A DNA stretch of 64,000 bases, from positions 5,562,288 to 5,626,287 of the forward strand of contig NC_092676.1 in assembly GCF_964355755.1 (NCBI RefSeq), read 5' to 3'. The notes beneath the pieces were generated by a model that ran no database searches, was not told the origin of the DNA, and saw only the letters and a program-made list of their open reading frames with translations. A program made the position numbers and the translations under genes. This document shows positions 31,101 to 38,800 of the stretch, one piece after another; the stretch's first letter is position 1, and each line of letters begins with the position of its first letter. This stretch comes from Antedon mediterranea. Its lineage: Eukaryota; Echinodermata; Crinoidea; Comatulida; Antedonidae.

Positions 31101-32487
31101 TGGTATTAAAGGTCAAATACAACTGCGTTGAGCACTAGATTCAACATTATTGTGTTTGGATATGGGTACTTGGTATTAAAGGTCAAATACAACTGCGCTG
31201 AGCACTAGCTGCAACATTATTGTGTTTGGATATGGGTACTTGGTATTAAAGGTCAAATACAACTGCGTTGAGCACTAGCTGCAACATTATTGTGTTTGGA
31301 TATGGGTACTTGGTATTAAAGGTCAAATACAACTGCGCTGAGCACTAGCTGCAACATTATTGTGTTTGGATATGGGTACTTGGTATTAAAGGTCAAATAC
31401 AACTGCGCTGAGCACTAGCTGCAACATTATTGTGTTTGGATATGGGTACTTGGTATTAAAGGTCAAATACAACTGCGCTGAGCACTAGCTGCAACATTAT
31501 TGTGTTTGGATATGGGTACTTGGTATTAAAGGTCAAATACAACTGCGTTGAGCACTAGCTGCAACATTATTGTGTTTGGATATGGGTACTTGGTATTAAA
31601 GGTCAAATACAACTGCGTTGAGCACTAGCTGCAACATTATTGTGTTTGGATATGGGTACTTGGTATTAAAGGTCAAATACAACTGCGCTGAGCACTAGCT
31701 GCAACATTATTGTGTTTGATCCAAAAATATTTGCTATTATATTTTTATTGTTTTTTTTTTAAATTTATATTTTTAGGACCAGTTTATTCAGTTGTTGAAA
31801 ACCATGTATGGAATGTTTGCGGAACGACCAAACGAACAAAAACTTTACGGAGCACTAGCAAATGCAGGCGCAGTTCTGTTTGAGATGGGGGAAGTCGGTA
31901 AGCGCTTCTACAAGAGGGGCGGTGTACATAGCAATGAACCGAGCAGTGGCAGCACAACCCCGGTTACCGAAGATAAACCGATAGTTGAGGCAGCAAATGC
32001 TGGAGAGGGAGACCAGGTGATAGAGGATAATACTCAAAGGACATTACAGGAAGATGTAGAGGGCGTTGGTGAGGAATCGCAAAGAGGCGATATAAAAGAT
32101 GACGTTACAAATACAGATAAAACAAAAATTGAAATTAAAGATTCAAACACTGTTAATACTGAGATATCTGATCAATTATCGGAAACCGAAAGCAATAATG
32201 ATTCAGCCAATCAGAATTTAGCAAATCAGGATGATGATATTTTAAAGAATGTTGATGATAGTGAGGAATCTTCAGCAAAAAGTAAATCACCTTTACCTAA
32301 ACCTGCTGGTAAATTGGACACTGAATGGGCGATTACTTTTGAACAATTCTTAGCATCTATGTTGATGGAGCCCGATCTGGTGAGGTACTTTGAAGAAGCA
32401 CCAGATATCTTGCCTTTGATGGAAGAGTATCGCAGAAAAAAGGCTTTACAAAGGCAGCTTAGTGAAAGTTTTACGGGGTCCTCATAG
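1127..32487 (+). CDS. TBC1D9: TBC1D9/TBC1D9B-type Rab GTPase-activating protein, 5' partial
   Basis: Family role: TBC proteins stimulate GTP hydrolysis by Rab GTPases in vesicle traffic. Coding exons seen: 1127-1282, 2261-2338, 3296-3400, 10602-10685, 12035-12168, 13289-13485, 13710-13775, 14245-14377, 15037-15147, 15745-15833, 16409-16539, (17269-17319 or 18051-18113), 19198-19354, 19875-19983, 20363-20552, 21692-21838, 21926-22037, 23740-23974, 24564-24776, 25205-25375, 26201-26372, 26775-26920, 29299-29446, 29816-29934, 31777-32487 (stop TAG). Every junction is AG/GT with matching phase. About 1,325 residues are visible; vertebrate proteins are about 1,250-1,266. The first coding exon (the MW...TE start of the family) is absent and must lie upstream. 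Order: GRAM1 (about residues 130-195, [17 protein letters not shown]), GRAM2 (about 275-345, [20 protein letters not shown]), TBC (about 505-700), EF-hand-like segment (about 895-910), and an acidic tail ending in a conserved [16 protein letters not shown] block. Both TBC catalytic fingers are intact: IERDLHR (arginine finger) and GYCQAMN (glutamine finger). Confidence 0.95.
1314..1389. mobile_element. Short mariner/pogo-like MITE with TA flanks
   Basis: Begins CAGTAGAACCTCTATTAAAG directly after TA and ends with an imperfect mirror, GGAGTTCTACACTG, before TA. Centre pairs CTTCAAAGTGTCCTTTAATAG with the start. The same end motif opens the element at 30029. Confidence 0.6.
1410..1610. mobile_element. 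MITE-A copy with 5-repeat internal array
   Basis: AAAGCTCTGTCTAC at left, TAGTGTAGACAGAGCTTTA at right. The centre holds about five head-to-tail copies of the 21-bp unit (core TATCACTACCATATTTGGGC). Confidence 0.8.
1911..2160 (+). repeat. 21-bp minisatellite, about 11 copies
   Basis: Unit core TGAATTTCTTGATGTAATTG plus T, with few substitutions. It lies about 100 bp upstream of the TBC1D9-like exon at 2261. Confidence 0.9.
2685..2744. mobile_element. MITE-A right-end fragment
   Basis: TATGGGCACATAACATTTTT then AAGTTTGATAGTGGCGACGG AGCTTA; left half missing. Confidence 0.5.
2975..3122. mobile_element. Palindromic MITE-C copy
   Basis: Left TCCTAATAGGACGCAACCCA, right TGTTGCGTCCTAGTGTGAAT. 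The interior has the ACCAATCACAAG / TCATTGGTCAACTTGC pair shared with 5366-5548. Confidence 0.6.
3800..4320. mobile_element. MITE-B copy with internal duplication
   Basis: Starts GTTGTATTGTCCCC and ends GGGACAATATTATCTTCAAA. A 230-bp stretch is repeated inside and just before it: GTATATGTGTTTAGACATTT near 3730 and 3934, and GGAAGTTATTCA-TTCCATAG near 3880 and 4061. Confidence 0.6.
4650..5295 (+). repeat. Degenerate dispersed array of CAGTGTCTGTCCACACTTAG
   Basis: About 15 diverged copies at 40-60 bp spacing, separated by TTTCTATAGATA-like spacers. It looks like a decayed minisatellite. No coding potential. Confidence 0.75.
5366..5548. mobile_element. Palindromic MITE-C, best copy
   Basis: Left TAAAGCTTGGTTCCCACTAG then AACGTAACGCAAGGACG; right CGTCCTTGCGTTGTGTCGCT then AGTGAGAACCACGCTTTA. 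Near-complete hairpin of about 180 bp without an ORF. Confidence 0.75.
6925..7945 (+). repeat. 22-bp minisatellite, about 45 copies
   Basis: Unit core CATCCCTGGACACCCCTATT plus AA. Several higher-order blocks recur (for example the TCACTGGACACACC variant followed by AACACCCC recurs near 7080, 7180 and 7345). Located in the long intron 3401-10601. Confidence 0.95.
8409..8549. mobile_element. MITE-A copy
   Basis: AAAGCTCTGTCTACACTATC at left; right end shortened to TTGACAGAGCTTA; two internal 21-bp units. Confidence 0.8.
8640..8773. mobile_element. MITE-A copy, diverged left end
   Basis: Right end TTTGATAGTGTAGACAGAGC intact; left end degraded to TCTGTCATGTCTAGG. Confidence 0.7.
9183..10495 (+). 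mobile_element. Composite non-LTR-like retroelement, non-coding
   Basis: Opens with ACTAGCAATTATACCCGCCC and closes with a run of AAACAAACAGAC units and CTTATAATATAGATAT, the style of RTE-type retroelement ends. It contains two or three diverged tandem modules carrying GGTACAATTGC-TCATTTTGATACCCCATA and ATTTGTATAACGAACAAACA (near 10190-10280 and 10350-10440, a partial one near 9640). Open frames inside (for example 166 codons on the minus strand) have no recognisable domain. Confidence 0.5.
10685..10870 (+). repeat. Imperfect GATAAT/GATGAT microsatellite
   Basis: ATGATAATGA-type repeats starting right after TBC1D9-like exon 10602-10685. Confidence 0.75.
10885..11182 (-). mobile_element. tRNA(Ser/Leu-like)-headed SINE, full copy
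   Basis: On the minus strand it starts with GTGAGTGGCCGAGCGGTTAA, an A-box region typical of class II tRNAs, followed about 45 bases later by a B-box-like GGGTTTCGAGGC. The roughly 200-bp body ends in GACTGAAGAGGTCACCCAGT and TATAAA. The body reappears at 60680-60900, and head plus tail at 24364-24440. Inserted between two GAT-rich microsatellite blocks. Confidence 0.8.
11183..11812 (+). repeat. Complex GATGATAATAACAAT microsatellite (about 630 bp)
   Basis: Alternation of AACAATGATGATGATAA- and AACAATGATGATAATGAT-type units. Long open frames on both strands (258 and 207 codons of Met/Ile/Thr or Ser/Leu) are artefacts of the triplet period. Confidence 0.95.
12825..12998. mobile_element. Small TTAA-flanked MITE
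   Basis: TTAA then GGGCCAATTTACACAGACAA, GCGGTAATGGTAA; right end TTACCATTACCGCTCATCTG, TGTAAATTTGCC then TTAA. About 165 bp; TTAA on both sides suggests a piggyBac-type or similar TTAA-specific transposase. Confidence 0.7.
13575..13662 (-). mobile_element. tRNA-derived SINE head (tRNA-Gly-like)
   Basis: Minus strand reads GTGGCGGTTAACGTGCTTGC, CTTCCAATCTCAAGG, CAGGGTTCAATCCTGACC: an A-box-like segment, a CTTCCAA anticodon-loop-like segment and a good B box. No acceptor-stem pairing or intact cloverleaf, so it is a SINE remnant, not a tRNA gene. Confidence 0.55.
13949..14109. mobile_element. MITE-A copy
   Basis: TCTTGTCTACACTATCAAAC to TTTGATATTGTAGACAATGC, ending 135 bp upstream of the TBC1D9-like exon at 14245. 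Confidence 0.8.
14553..14853. mobile_element. MITE-B copy
   Basis: TTAA then AGATGTATTGTCCCCCAAAA; right end GTGGGACAATATATCT then TTAA. AT-rich, about 300 bp. Confidence 0.75.
15358..15599. mobile_element. MITE-A copy with internal array
   Basis: AGCTCTGTCTACAATATCAA to TTTAATAGTGTAGACAGAG. Contains six units in the opposite register (core CCCAAATATGGTAGTGATAT); one is partly deleted. Confidence 0.8.
16020..16162. mobile_element. MITE-A copy
   Basis: AAAGCCTTGTCTACACTATC to TTTGATAGCGTAGACAGAGC. Only 35 bp from the next copy. Confidence 0.8.
16197..16360. mobile_element. MITE-A copy
   Basis: AAAGCTCTGTCTACACTATC to AATAGTGTAGACAGAGCTTA, complete, with two internal 21-bp units. Ends about 50 bp before exon 16409. 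Confidence 0.85.
17009..17172. mobile_element. MITE-A copy
   Basis: AAAGCTCTGTCTACACTATC to AATAGTGTAGACAGAGCTTA. Lies between exon 16409-16539 and alternative exon A. Confidence 0.85.
17269..17319 (+). CDS. TBC1D9: Alternative 51-nt exon A of TBC1D9-like gene
   Basis: Bounded by CAG and a strong GTAAGT donor. It enters and leaves in phase 1 and encodes [17 protein letters not shown] plus a split Tyr codon. Exon 16409-16539 ends with G, giving GAA at the junction; splicing to 19198 gives TAT. Splicing onward to 18051 would instead make T+AG, an in-frame stop. It lies in the linker between GRAM2 and the TBC domain, the least conserved part of the family, so recognition rests on splice signals and phase only. 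Confidence 0.6.
18051..18113 (+). CDS. TBC1D9: Alternative 63-nt exon B of TBC1D9-like gene
   Basis: Preceded by ATTACCTTAG and followed by GTAGCT. It is phase 1 to phase 1 and encodes [21 protein letters not shown] plus a split codon (GAT with the next exon). It is open only in this phase, which matches exon 16409-16539 directly. It cannot follow exon A, since TAG would form, so the two look mutually exclusive. Skipping both also keeps the frame (G+AT). Confidence 0.6.
18296..19075 (+). repeat. MITE-A turned into a roughly 165-bp tandem array (4 units)
   Basis: After one truncated copy (18296-18400), four units start near 18420, 18582, 18738 and 18905. Each joins GAGAAATGGAAGGAACGAAA to CTAAAGCTATGTCTACACTA and one to three 21-bp internal units, and lacks the right MITE end. 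It fills the intron between alternative exon B and exon 19198. Confidence 0.85.
20553..21691. other. Intron with no recognisable element
   Basis: AT-rich, no MITE ends, tandem repeat or ORF I can support. The flanking exons encode the two catalytic fingers of the TBC domain. Confidence 0.5.
22055..23097. mobile_element. piggyBac-like non-autonomous element, 1.04 kb
   Basis: TTAA (22051-22054) then CACTTTGACTGCCA; right end TGGCAGTCAAAGTG then TTAA (23098-23101). Perfect 14-bp inverted ends of classic piggyBac form and a TTAA target duplication. The first 45 bp (GACTGCCAAACACGAAGATC) are repeated once in tandem at the left end. No transposase frame. It sits in the intron after TBC1D9-like exon 21926-22037. 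Confidence 0.93.
23098..23402. mobile_element. MITE-B copy abutting the piggyBac-like element
   Basis: Starts TTAAAGATGTATTGTC and ends GGGGAACAATATACCTTTAA. Its left TTAA is also the right TTAA of the piggyBac-like element. Confidence 0.75.
23402..23739. other. Intron remainder with short palindrome
   Basis: Contains GCACTATTTAATAACCGTTA AATAGT near 23670, similar to GCACTATTTAATGATCGTTA near 17910, each next to a CATTTATTTTTATA-type stretch and AACACCTAAATA. This marks another dispersed repeat, about 150-180 bp, present in both introns. Confidence 0.5.
24364..24440 (+). mobile_element. Internally deleted SINE (tRNA head joined to tail)
   Basis: GAGTGAGTGGCCGAGCAGTC, AAGACAGTCTTTCACCTTAG, AGGTCACCCAGTATAAATAA. 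Same head and tail as the SINE at 10885-11182 with the body missing. Confidence 0.7.
25850..25965 (-). mobile_element. tRNA-derived SINE fragment
   Basis: Minus strand: GATCTCTAGCCATTAGGGCA, GTCTACGCCATGCTAGTGAC, then GGTCATTGGTTCATGTCCCA, which resembles a B box. No cloverleaf closes, so not a tRNA gene. Confidence 0.45.
27109..28927. mobile_element. hAT-like non-autonomous DNA transposon, 1.82 kb
   Basis: 16-bp perfect inverted ends CAGTGTTCTCCCCAGG, flanked by CTGACT on both sides (27103-27108 and 28928-28933). Subterminal CGTGACGCTT motifs occur about five times near the left end and once near the right, as expected of transposase-binding repeats. The interior 28020-28720 is about five diverged units of about 150 bp sharing GCGCTATGAAGTG, TTTCCGGCCAACTA and ACTGATGAGTAGGC. 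No transposase frame. Located in the intron between TBC1D9-like exons 26775-26920 and 29299-29446. Superfamily assignment is inference from end sequence and duplication size. Confidence 0.88.
29459..29627. mobile_element. MITE-A copy
   Basis: AAAGCTTTGTCTATACTATC to TAGTTTGATGGTGTAGACAG, starting 12 bp downstream of exon 29299-29446, so the element begins almost at the splice donor. Confidence 0.8.
30029..30533. mobile_element. Mariner/pogo-like MITE, 505 bp, TA duplication
   Basis: TA then CAGTAGAACCTCCATTTTAC; right end CACAGGTTCTACTG then TA. Both ends repeat GTACGTAAAA-CAAGGGA motifs in mirror orientation. No ORF. Confidence 0.8.
30571..30733. mobile_element. MITE-A copy
   Basis: TAGGTTCTGTCTATAAAACT to TCGATAGTGGAGACAGAGCT. 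Sits 38 bp after the mariner-like element. Confidence 0.75.
30735..31719 (+). repeat. SINE fragment expanded into a 70-bp tandem array, 13 copies
   Basis: 30735-30811 is a tRNA-SINE-like stretch (GGGAGTTTGAATCCTACAGT, B-box-like; then GGCAAGACACTTTACTTTGT, CTCCACCCAGGTG). From 30812 a 70-bp unit starting ATGGGTACTTGGTATTAAAG repeats about 13 times at very high identity, ending at 31719, 57 bp before the last TBC1D9-like exon. C/T variants (GCGCTG or GCGTTG) alternate in the first eight units. Confidence 0.92.
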
Positions 32488-32510
32488 ATGTCAGAAAGAA
32501 CTCTGGCCTA

Positions 32511-32632
32511 AGCTCTGTCTACACTATCAAACTTTATGTGATGTGCCCATATATGGACATAATTATGTCATATCACTACCATAGTTGGGCATACCATGCT
32601 TTTTTTTTTAACCTAGTTTGATAGTAAACAGA
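32511..32632. mobile_element. MITE-A copy in 3' UTR
   Basis: AAGCTCTGTCTACACTATCA, 24 bases after the TBC1D9-like stop; right end decayed (CTAGTTTGATAGTAAACAG). A transcript would carry this palindrome. Confidence 0.75.
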
Positions 32633-32896
32633 AATTAATTATTAGTAAAGGCAAAAAGAACTGATAGAAGGACTTTCTTCATACAGTAGACCTAAAACCC
32701 TTCTATTGGGACACCTTTCTCGGAATTCAAATAAGAGGAAATGTATGTTTTAACCCTACAGCCAACTTTTTTTTTCCAGAAAGGTTCTTGTTGGCATGCA
32801 GTGATTATGTCACTGATAACAGTAAAATACACATGAAACTACAACTTTTTACAATTGAATTGTTGGACAGGGTTTTATTTTTATAGAATATTTTTA

Positions 32897-32902
32897 AATA
32901 AA
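32897..32902 (+). other. Candidate polyadenylation signal of TBC1D9-like gene
   Basis: AATAAA 410 bases after the TAG stop. It is the first canonical hexamer I noticed downstream. The 3' UTR before it would include a MITE-A copy (32511-32632). Confidence 0.35.
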
Positions 32903-33230
32903 GGGTTTATAATTGTTGTTTATAATCAGTTGAACCAGAGGAGGGAAATCTATCTATTGTCCGGTTAGACACCGGTATCGTGGAGAGTCGAATTATGGTT
33001 ATTGGTACATTTAACAACAAATTTGTCTCAAACTCACTATCGGGTCACTGACCTCTAGACCACCACTATATATTTGGTTTATATTGTTGTTAACTTTGAC
33101 CTCTCTCTTTGTACTTTGACCTCTCTCTTTGTACTTTAGCTATATTGAGGATTTTTTTACCGTTTATAACCATTATGTGTTATGAGGATCTGGGTTGGAC
33201 AATCATTGGATATTGTTATATTTACAATAA

Positions 33231-33440
33231 TTTATTATGCATTTTCAAGGATTGCCTCTATAAAATGTAATCCTGTCCTTTGTTAGTGCCATAGGTAGTT
33301 CCAAGGATTCAACATTAACAATACAAAAGATAGAATTTATTATGCATTTTCAAGGATTGCCTCTATAAAATGTAATCCTGTCCTTTGTTAGTGCCATAGG
33401 TAGTTCCAAGGATTCAACATTAACAATACAAAAGATAGGA
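33231..33440 (+). repeat. 105-bp perfect-looking tandem duplication
   Basis: TTTATTATGCATTTTCAAGG recurs exactly 105 bp later, continuing through TGTAATCCTGTCCTTTGTTA to AATACAAAAGATAG. No differences noticed, so it is recent. Confidence 0.9.
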
Positions 33441-33534
33441 CATTTGGTAGGTTAAGTTCATTTTACCATTTTTAGGCCTCCTAAACTCCCGTATTTTAAA
33501 ATCCTGGATTTGTTAGGGACGGCCTACAGTTATT

Positions 33535-33780
33535 TTTCCACGAGGAATAATCCTGTTATTTGAAAGGATTAAAACCAGGATCCTGAGATGTATAGGCAAG
33601 CATAAAAAACAAGTCTGTTGTGCCATGACCCATTGGTGTGGGTGCATTGAAATTTGGTTTAATATGACAATTGTATCTACTTTTTGCTGCCTTATTTTTA
33701 GTAAGGTTTTTTTTGTTGATATAAAGTTTGCGGTACACCACATTATTAGTTCTGAAAAGAACTGTTGAGTTTCTCTCTCT
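33535..33780 (-). mobile_element. SINE-like repeat (tRNA-like head)
   Basis: Minus strand includes GCTTGCCTATACATCTCAGG and CCTGGTTTTAATCC (B-box-like, resembling 13575-13662). The other end, AGAGAAACTCAACAGTTCTT and TGTGGTGTACCGCAAACTT, is shared with 47045-47105 on the + strand. Confidence 0.5.
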
Positions 33781-34399
33781 TTTTTGTTAAATTTCTACAA
33801 TGTAGGCCTACCATTTAAACAATTTATTTTTTAAAACTATTAATGGTGATATAACTTGGAATGTATTTGAAAATTGAGAATATTTTTTCATTACTTTTAT
33901 CAGTATAAAAATATTAATAAATGAATTATTTACATTTATATCAACATTGTTTGAATTATTAAAATAATGTTTAGATCGCAATTTATATAAATATATTATA
34001 ATTTTAATTTTTTGAAACAGTGCCTTTATAATACAAACTGTAATTATTGAGATATGACAACAATATGATATAATATTATAAAAGATTAAAACACAATTAT
34101 CCATAGATATTGGTTTCTTAGCATTTTTTTGTGGTTGTCTCCGTGCACATTACCACAAAATTAGTAAAATATTCTCTTGTGCAGGCATGAAAAAGGTCAA
34201 ACAAAATAATATGAATCATAAACATAATATTATTACAAATACGTGGTTTATAAAGAAAAAAAACATTTAATAAATACAGTAAATAATTGAATCGTGCCAA
34301 AATAATGACAAGATTTGATGATATAGCGCCACCAATCCTATATTATCACGTGATCAATTTATGATCGATCGGTTGTTGAAATTTTCTGAAACGGATTTC

Positions 34400-34474
34400 C
34401 ATTGGTGATTTCTTTATGGCGTGTTTTGCCGGTGAATTTTTTTTGTGATCTGAAATTACATAGATTTGCAAAAT
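34400..34474 (+). other. Candidate 5' non-coding exon / promoter area of FAR1
   Basis: The ATG exon starts at an acceptor (35843-35844), so an upstream untranslated exon is expected. A strong donor (AAAT then GTAAGTGG at 34475) ends a stretch that is slightly less AT-rich than its surroundings. No TATA box stands out. The transcription start is not determinable; the left edge is nominal. Confidence 0.3.
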
Positions 34475-35868
34475 GTAAGTGGATGTTTACCATGTAATTA
34501 TGTTTTATTACTGTTTATAATTGTTAATTTATAATGGATAATTTTATATTTTAGTTAGTTTGCGTTTTATTAATGTTGGGTGATGCAACAACCGGCGAGA
34601 CGAGGGAAGGTTACTGTAGGTTCGTCTGGGCTGCACAGCAGCTGGGTAGGTGTGTCTTTCGTCCGCCGCGGGTTGAGATGAAAAGTGAAAGTGCCTTTAA
34701 TACTGTATCACCCATCCTTCTGCTCCTGCTGCTGTCAGGAACAGGGTATTCTAACCTTGGCTTAGCATAATATGTTAGGTCGTATTTAATAGACGTATGT
34801 TTAAATAGGCTATTACAGAAATGATGATGGTTTTCATTCTAGAAAAGTAATTTTTAAATTAAAAAATTAATTTATTAGCTGAATAATTTTACGTTTGATT
34901 TGATGAAGGAAGTGTGTGGAGATAAAAAAAAAAAATTAACGTCTGTCATAATTAATAATAGCTGCAACCACAACATTTATTATGGCATGTTGTTAAATAA
35001 TTTGATATTTCTGTGGTGGATGCAGGAGTTTGTGCGAGTAGGCTAGAGCCGGGTTCGAGAGAACAAGAGGAGTCGGTGCTAAATTACTAATGCACTTTTG
35101 CACCACAATCTCTCGAGCTTACCCAATTTGAAAACATTCACCCACTGTCGTATGCCCAGTTTTTGTAGGTGCGAAACTGCAGTAGCCTCCACTACGATTC
35201 CAGCTAGCTTTGAACACCAAATACTAAATAGGCTGTAAATGAATTTGCTCAACATTGTTTATCGGAATCTAGTGATTCATAGACAAATATAGGCTACGTG
35301 TACCCTAAGGTTAAATAAATAAAATGAAAAGAATTGTCTTATTATTATCACTTATCATGTAATTACTTTGTGACTTTATCTTTAATCTTTAGTTAATATT
35401 TATTTTGATTTTACAGTTATTAAACCAATACACAATTATTGTATGTTGCAATAATATTAATTTATAAATATGAAACCAGATGTTTGTTCAAACTATCTAT
35501 TATTAATAATTATTAGTTTGTTATCAAGCTGTATGATTCACCTAACCATCAAGTAGGGTTCAAACAAAGCATTTTTTCCCATGTATAGCAGCGATTCAGG
35601 TTCTAGTATAATATACTCTAGGCCTAGCTCACAACGTTTTTTTGGGGAATTTTACCAGTAATGTCGTCCAATTTTATCAAAACCATCTTTTTAAATTGAT
35701 ATTTAATTGATATTATTACATATAGCTACTGTATTATGATATTCTAGCAAAAATTTGCCTTTTATTTTACTTTTGTCATGTTGTAAACACAGGAAAATAA
35801 TATTTTTATTATAATAATTAATGTGAATTTGCTTTAAATTTTAGAATTTAAAATTACAAAAAGAAATA

Positions 35869-38800
35869 ATGACGCCAATCGAAGAATTCTACAATGGCCA
35901 AACGCTTCTGATTACGGGTGCAACAGGCTTCATAGGTAAAGTTCTTCTAGAAAAGATCTTAAGATCTTGTCCAGGAATAGACGGAGTGTACCTGCTAGTG
36001 CGGCCAAAATGGGGGCGCCCTACTCAGGAGAGAGTCGAACAACTGGTGAATTGTAAGGTACAGTACATGGTTACAGTATTATATTTATTTTAAGCTCTGT
36101 CTACACTATTGCACTCCTCAATACATTCAGCGATGCTGTAGGTGTGCTGTTTGTATTTTGGTGTGTAAATTGCACTCCTCAAGAGCAGTTTAGGAGTGTG
36201 TGATCGCACTCGCTCGCCTTAAAAGACAAGGCCTGATTACATTTTTTTGTCACATAAAGTTTATAGTGTAAACAGAGCTTTATGGTTCTCAAAATTACGG
36301 TAAAGAGATTTGAGGGAGTGGTGATTTTAGATGGATGTTAAATTGGCTAAAATGTCCACCTACTATAATACTGCCATAATTTAACCTTAAATGACTACAG
36401 GAGTTTTTTTAGATTGTATTATAATATTTTAATCGGTGTATAATTTATTTTTTTAATTGAATAATGAATATTCAATTTCAATTCAAAAATTAAATTATTT
36501 CTTGAGAAATTTCAAAGAAAAACATATGTCATTAATAAATATCATATTGACAAACAGCAGATCCACTGTAAGAAAGTTTTAATTCTAGGGTCCAAGTAAC
36601 AATATTCTTTATTTCCTCTGTGGTATCAGTAAGATAAGATAGAAACATATGCTGGAAATTTCCAGATGGGTGATAAATATAAAACAAAATTGACAATATA
36701 ACAATTTTTATTTTATTTTCAGTTATTTGATAAACTCCGTCAAAGTCAGCCAAATTTTGCAGACAAGATTCACGCTATTAACAGTGATCTTCAGCATTCA
36801 AAACTCGGTCTTAGCGACGAGGACATCGCTACGCTTCGAGAAAAAGTTACCGTTGTTTTCCATGTTGCTGCTACTATCAAATTTGATGAAAAATTAGGGT
36901 GAGAAATTATAAATTATTACAGATGTATTGTCATCCAAAACATGAAAAATAAAGATGAATAAAGGAACATTTTGGTTAGACCATTTTTAGTTATTATTAA
37001 ATTTTTCACTAAAAAAACAATGATTTAGCTTTTAAAACAGACGAAATAGAACGTTACATTTAACCAGAAATGCATTGACTAGATATCCGGTTGAATTTTA
37101 AAAAAAAAGAATTATGCTTATCAGGAAAATAGTTTTTTTTTTAATCAAATTTTTTTATCAATTTGAAAAATAATTTATGTGACATTAAAATGGCATATTG
37201 AAGAAAAACATGTATGAATAATCTTTTCAATGGGACAATATCTTTAAAATATTAATCTGTTGAAACAGATTGCATATTGTTTTACCACATTGATGCCATA
37301 GAAGGCATGTGACTTGAGACATAACATTTTATGACATACTTTAAAAAATATTAAAATAAGATACTTAGACTTGTGTACTTAAAAGTCGATGAGTTTAACA
37401 ATTTTCAAGCCAAGATCAAAGCCAGACTCCATTTTGCAGCTTTAATATGAAATTAATCACTTTTGGTATAAAAAAACAGGAAACAAAACTACTTTTCAGT
37501 TATAAAAAGATAAAAATAAATGGATAACTTCAACCACAAAACCTTTTTGCTATAAATTATAGTTCAATTCAATAAATTGGTTTAATCCAATTATTTGGTC
37601 AAAGTGAATATTACTGTGATGTGATATTAAAATGGCATTCAACAAAAACATGTTTACTGTACAGGAGAAATATATTTTTAATCATACATTTTAGTACTGC
37701 TTTTACAGGTAAAACTGTTTCATTCATCAACATTTTTAAACAAAGGGTGATTAACATTTAGCTTGATACAATTAGTAAATTAGTGAACACAACAATGTCT
37801 TTTTGACCATTTCACACCCTGGTTGTACCCTCCATGTCCAGGTCAAATCTCTTGAAAAAAAACTGCCTAGTAAATAAATAGGTCTACAGACGGTTTTGAT
37901 GTTTTGTCAACGTCACGCTCCAGTGCATTCTATTGAAATGTGCATATTGGTGTTTCTTAAGCTCTGTCTGCACTGACAAACTAGTTTGACAAAAAGAGTT
38001 TGATGTGCCCAAATATGGAAGTGGTATGCCCAAATATGGTAGTGATATGACATCATCATGTCCATATATGGGTACGTCACATAAAGTTTATAATGTAGAC
38101 AGAGCTTTATGTTTCTAAAATTACTGTAAAGAGATTTGAGGGAGTGGTGATTTTAGGTGGGTGTTAAACAGCCAAAATTATGTCCATATATGGGCACATC
38201 ACATTTTTTAGTGACATAAAGTTTGATAGTGTAGACAGAGCTTAAAGACCCCTTCCCTGCAATTTTGGACGTTTTTTGGAAAATATTACATATATATCAC
38301 TTTAAAAACATTAAACCATGTCATTCCTTGTCTTAAATGTACGTTTTATGGTAAATTATGATAAAAAGTGAGAAACAATGCACTACCTAAGTAGCTCGCG
38401 GCGATCGACCTCTCGTGGACGGTCTTAGGCCTAGCTTAGCTAGGCTTAGTTTTGTAGGCCTAGCTGGTAAACATCGATAACGTACGAACATCGTACGCTA
38501 GCTATATACCTAGCCTGACGTTGTATAGTTGCTGCATTAATTGTCTTTCTATTTTTGCCAGACTACGTTGATACAAATTGGGGAAAACCCGGTATTTTCG
38601 CTGAAAAGTTAGGAGTCTTCCATTTGTTTTGGCTTCACGATCGATCGAAAAGTGGGCGAATTACAGGTGAAAAACAAAAATATCAATCCGCGCGCAATGC
38701 ATTTTGGGATTTATAGCGGGCCGCTATAATTATTAGAATCGATTTATTTTTCACATTTTTAACCGTTTAAAGACGAAAAAAGTTATCGCAATAGGACCAT

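Larger units (their letters stand above)
32488..34399. other. TBC1D9-like 3' UTR and intergenic DNA
   Basis: Holds a MITE-A copy, a candidate poly(A) signal, a 105-bp tandem duplication and a SINE-like repeat (listed separately). The rest is AT-rich without genes I can support. Confidence 0.5.

Noticed and set aside
34573-34770. 65-codon frame with a Leu-rich stretch, just before FAR1
   Set aside because: No splice link to FAR1 in phase, no family resemblance. The Leu run reflects a CTG/CTC-rich tract. Kept only as an unexplained GC-richer patch.
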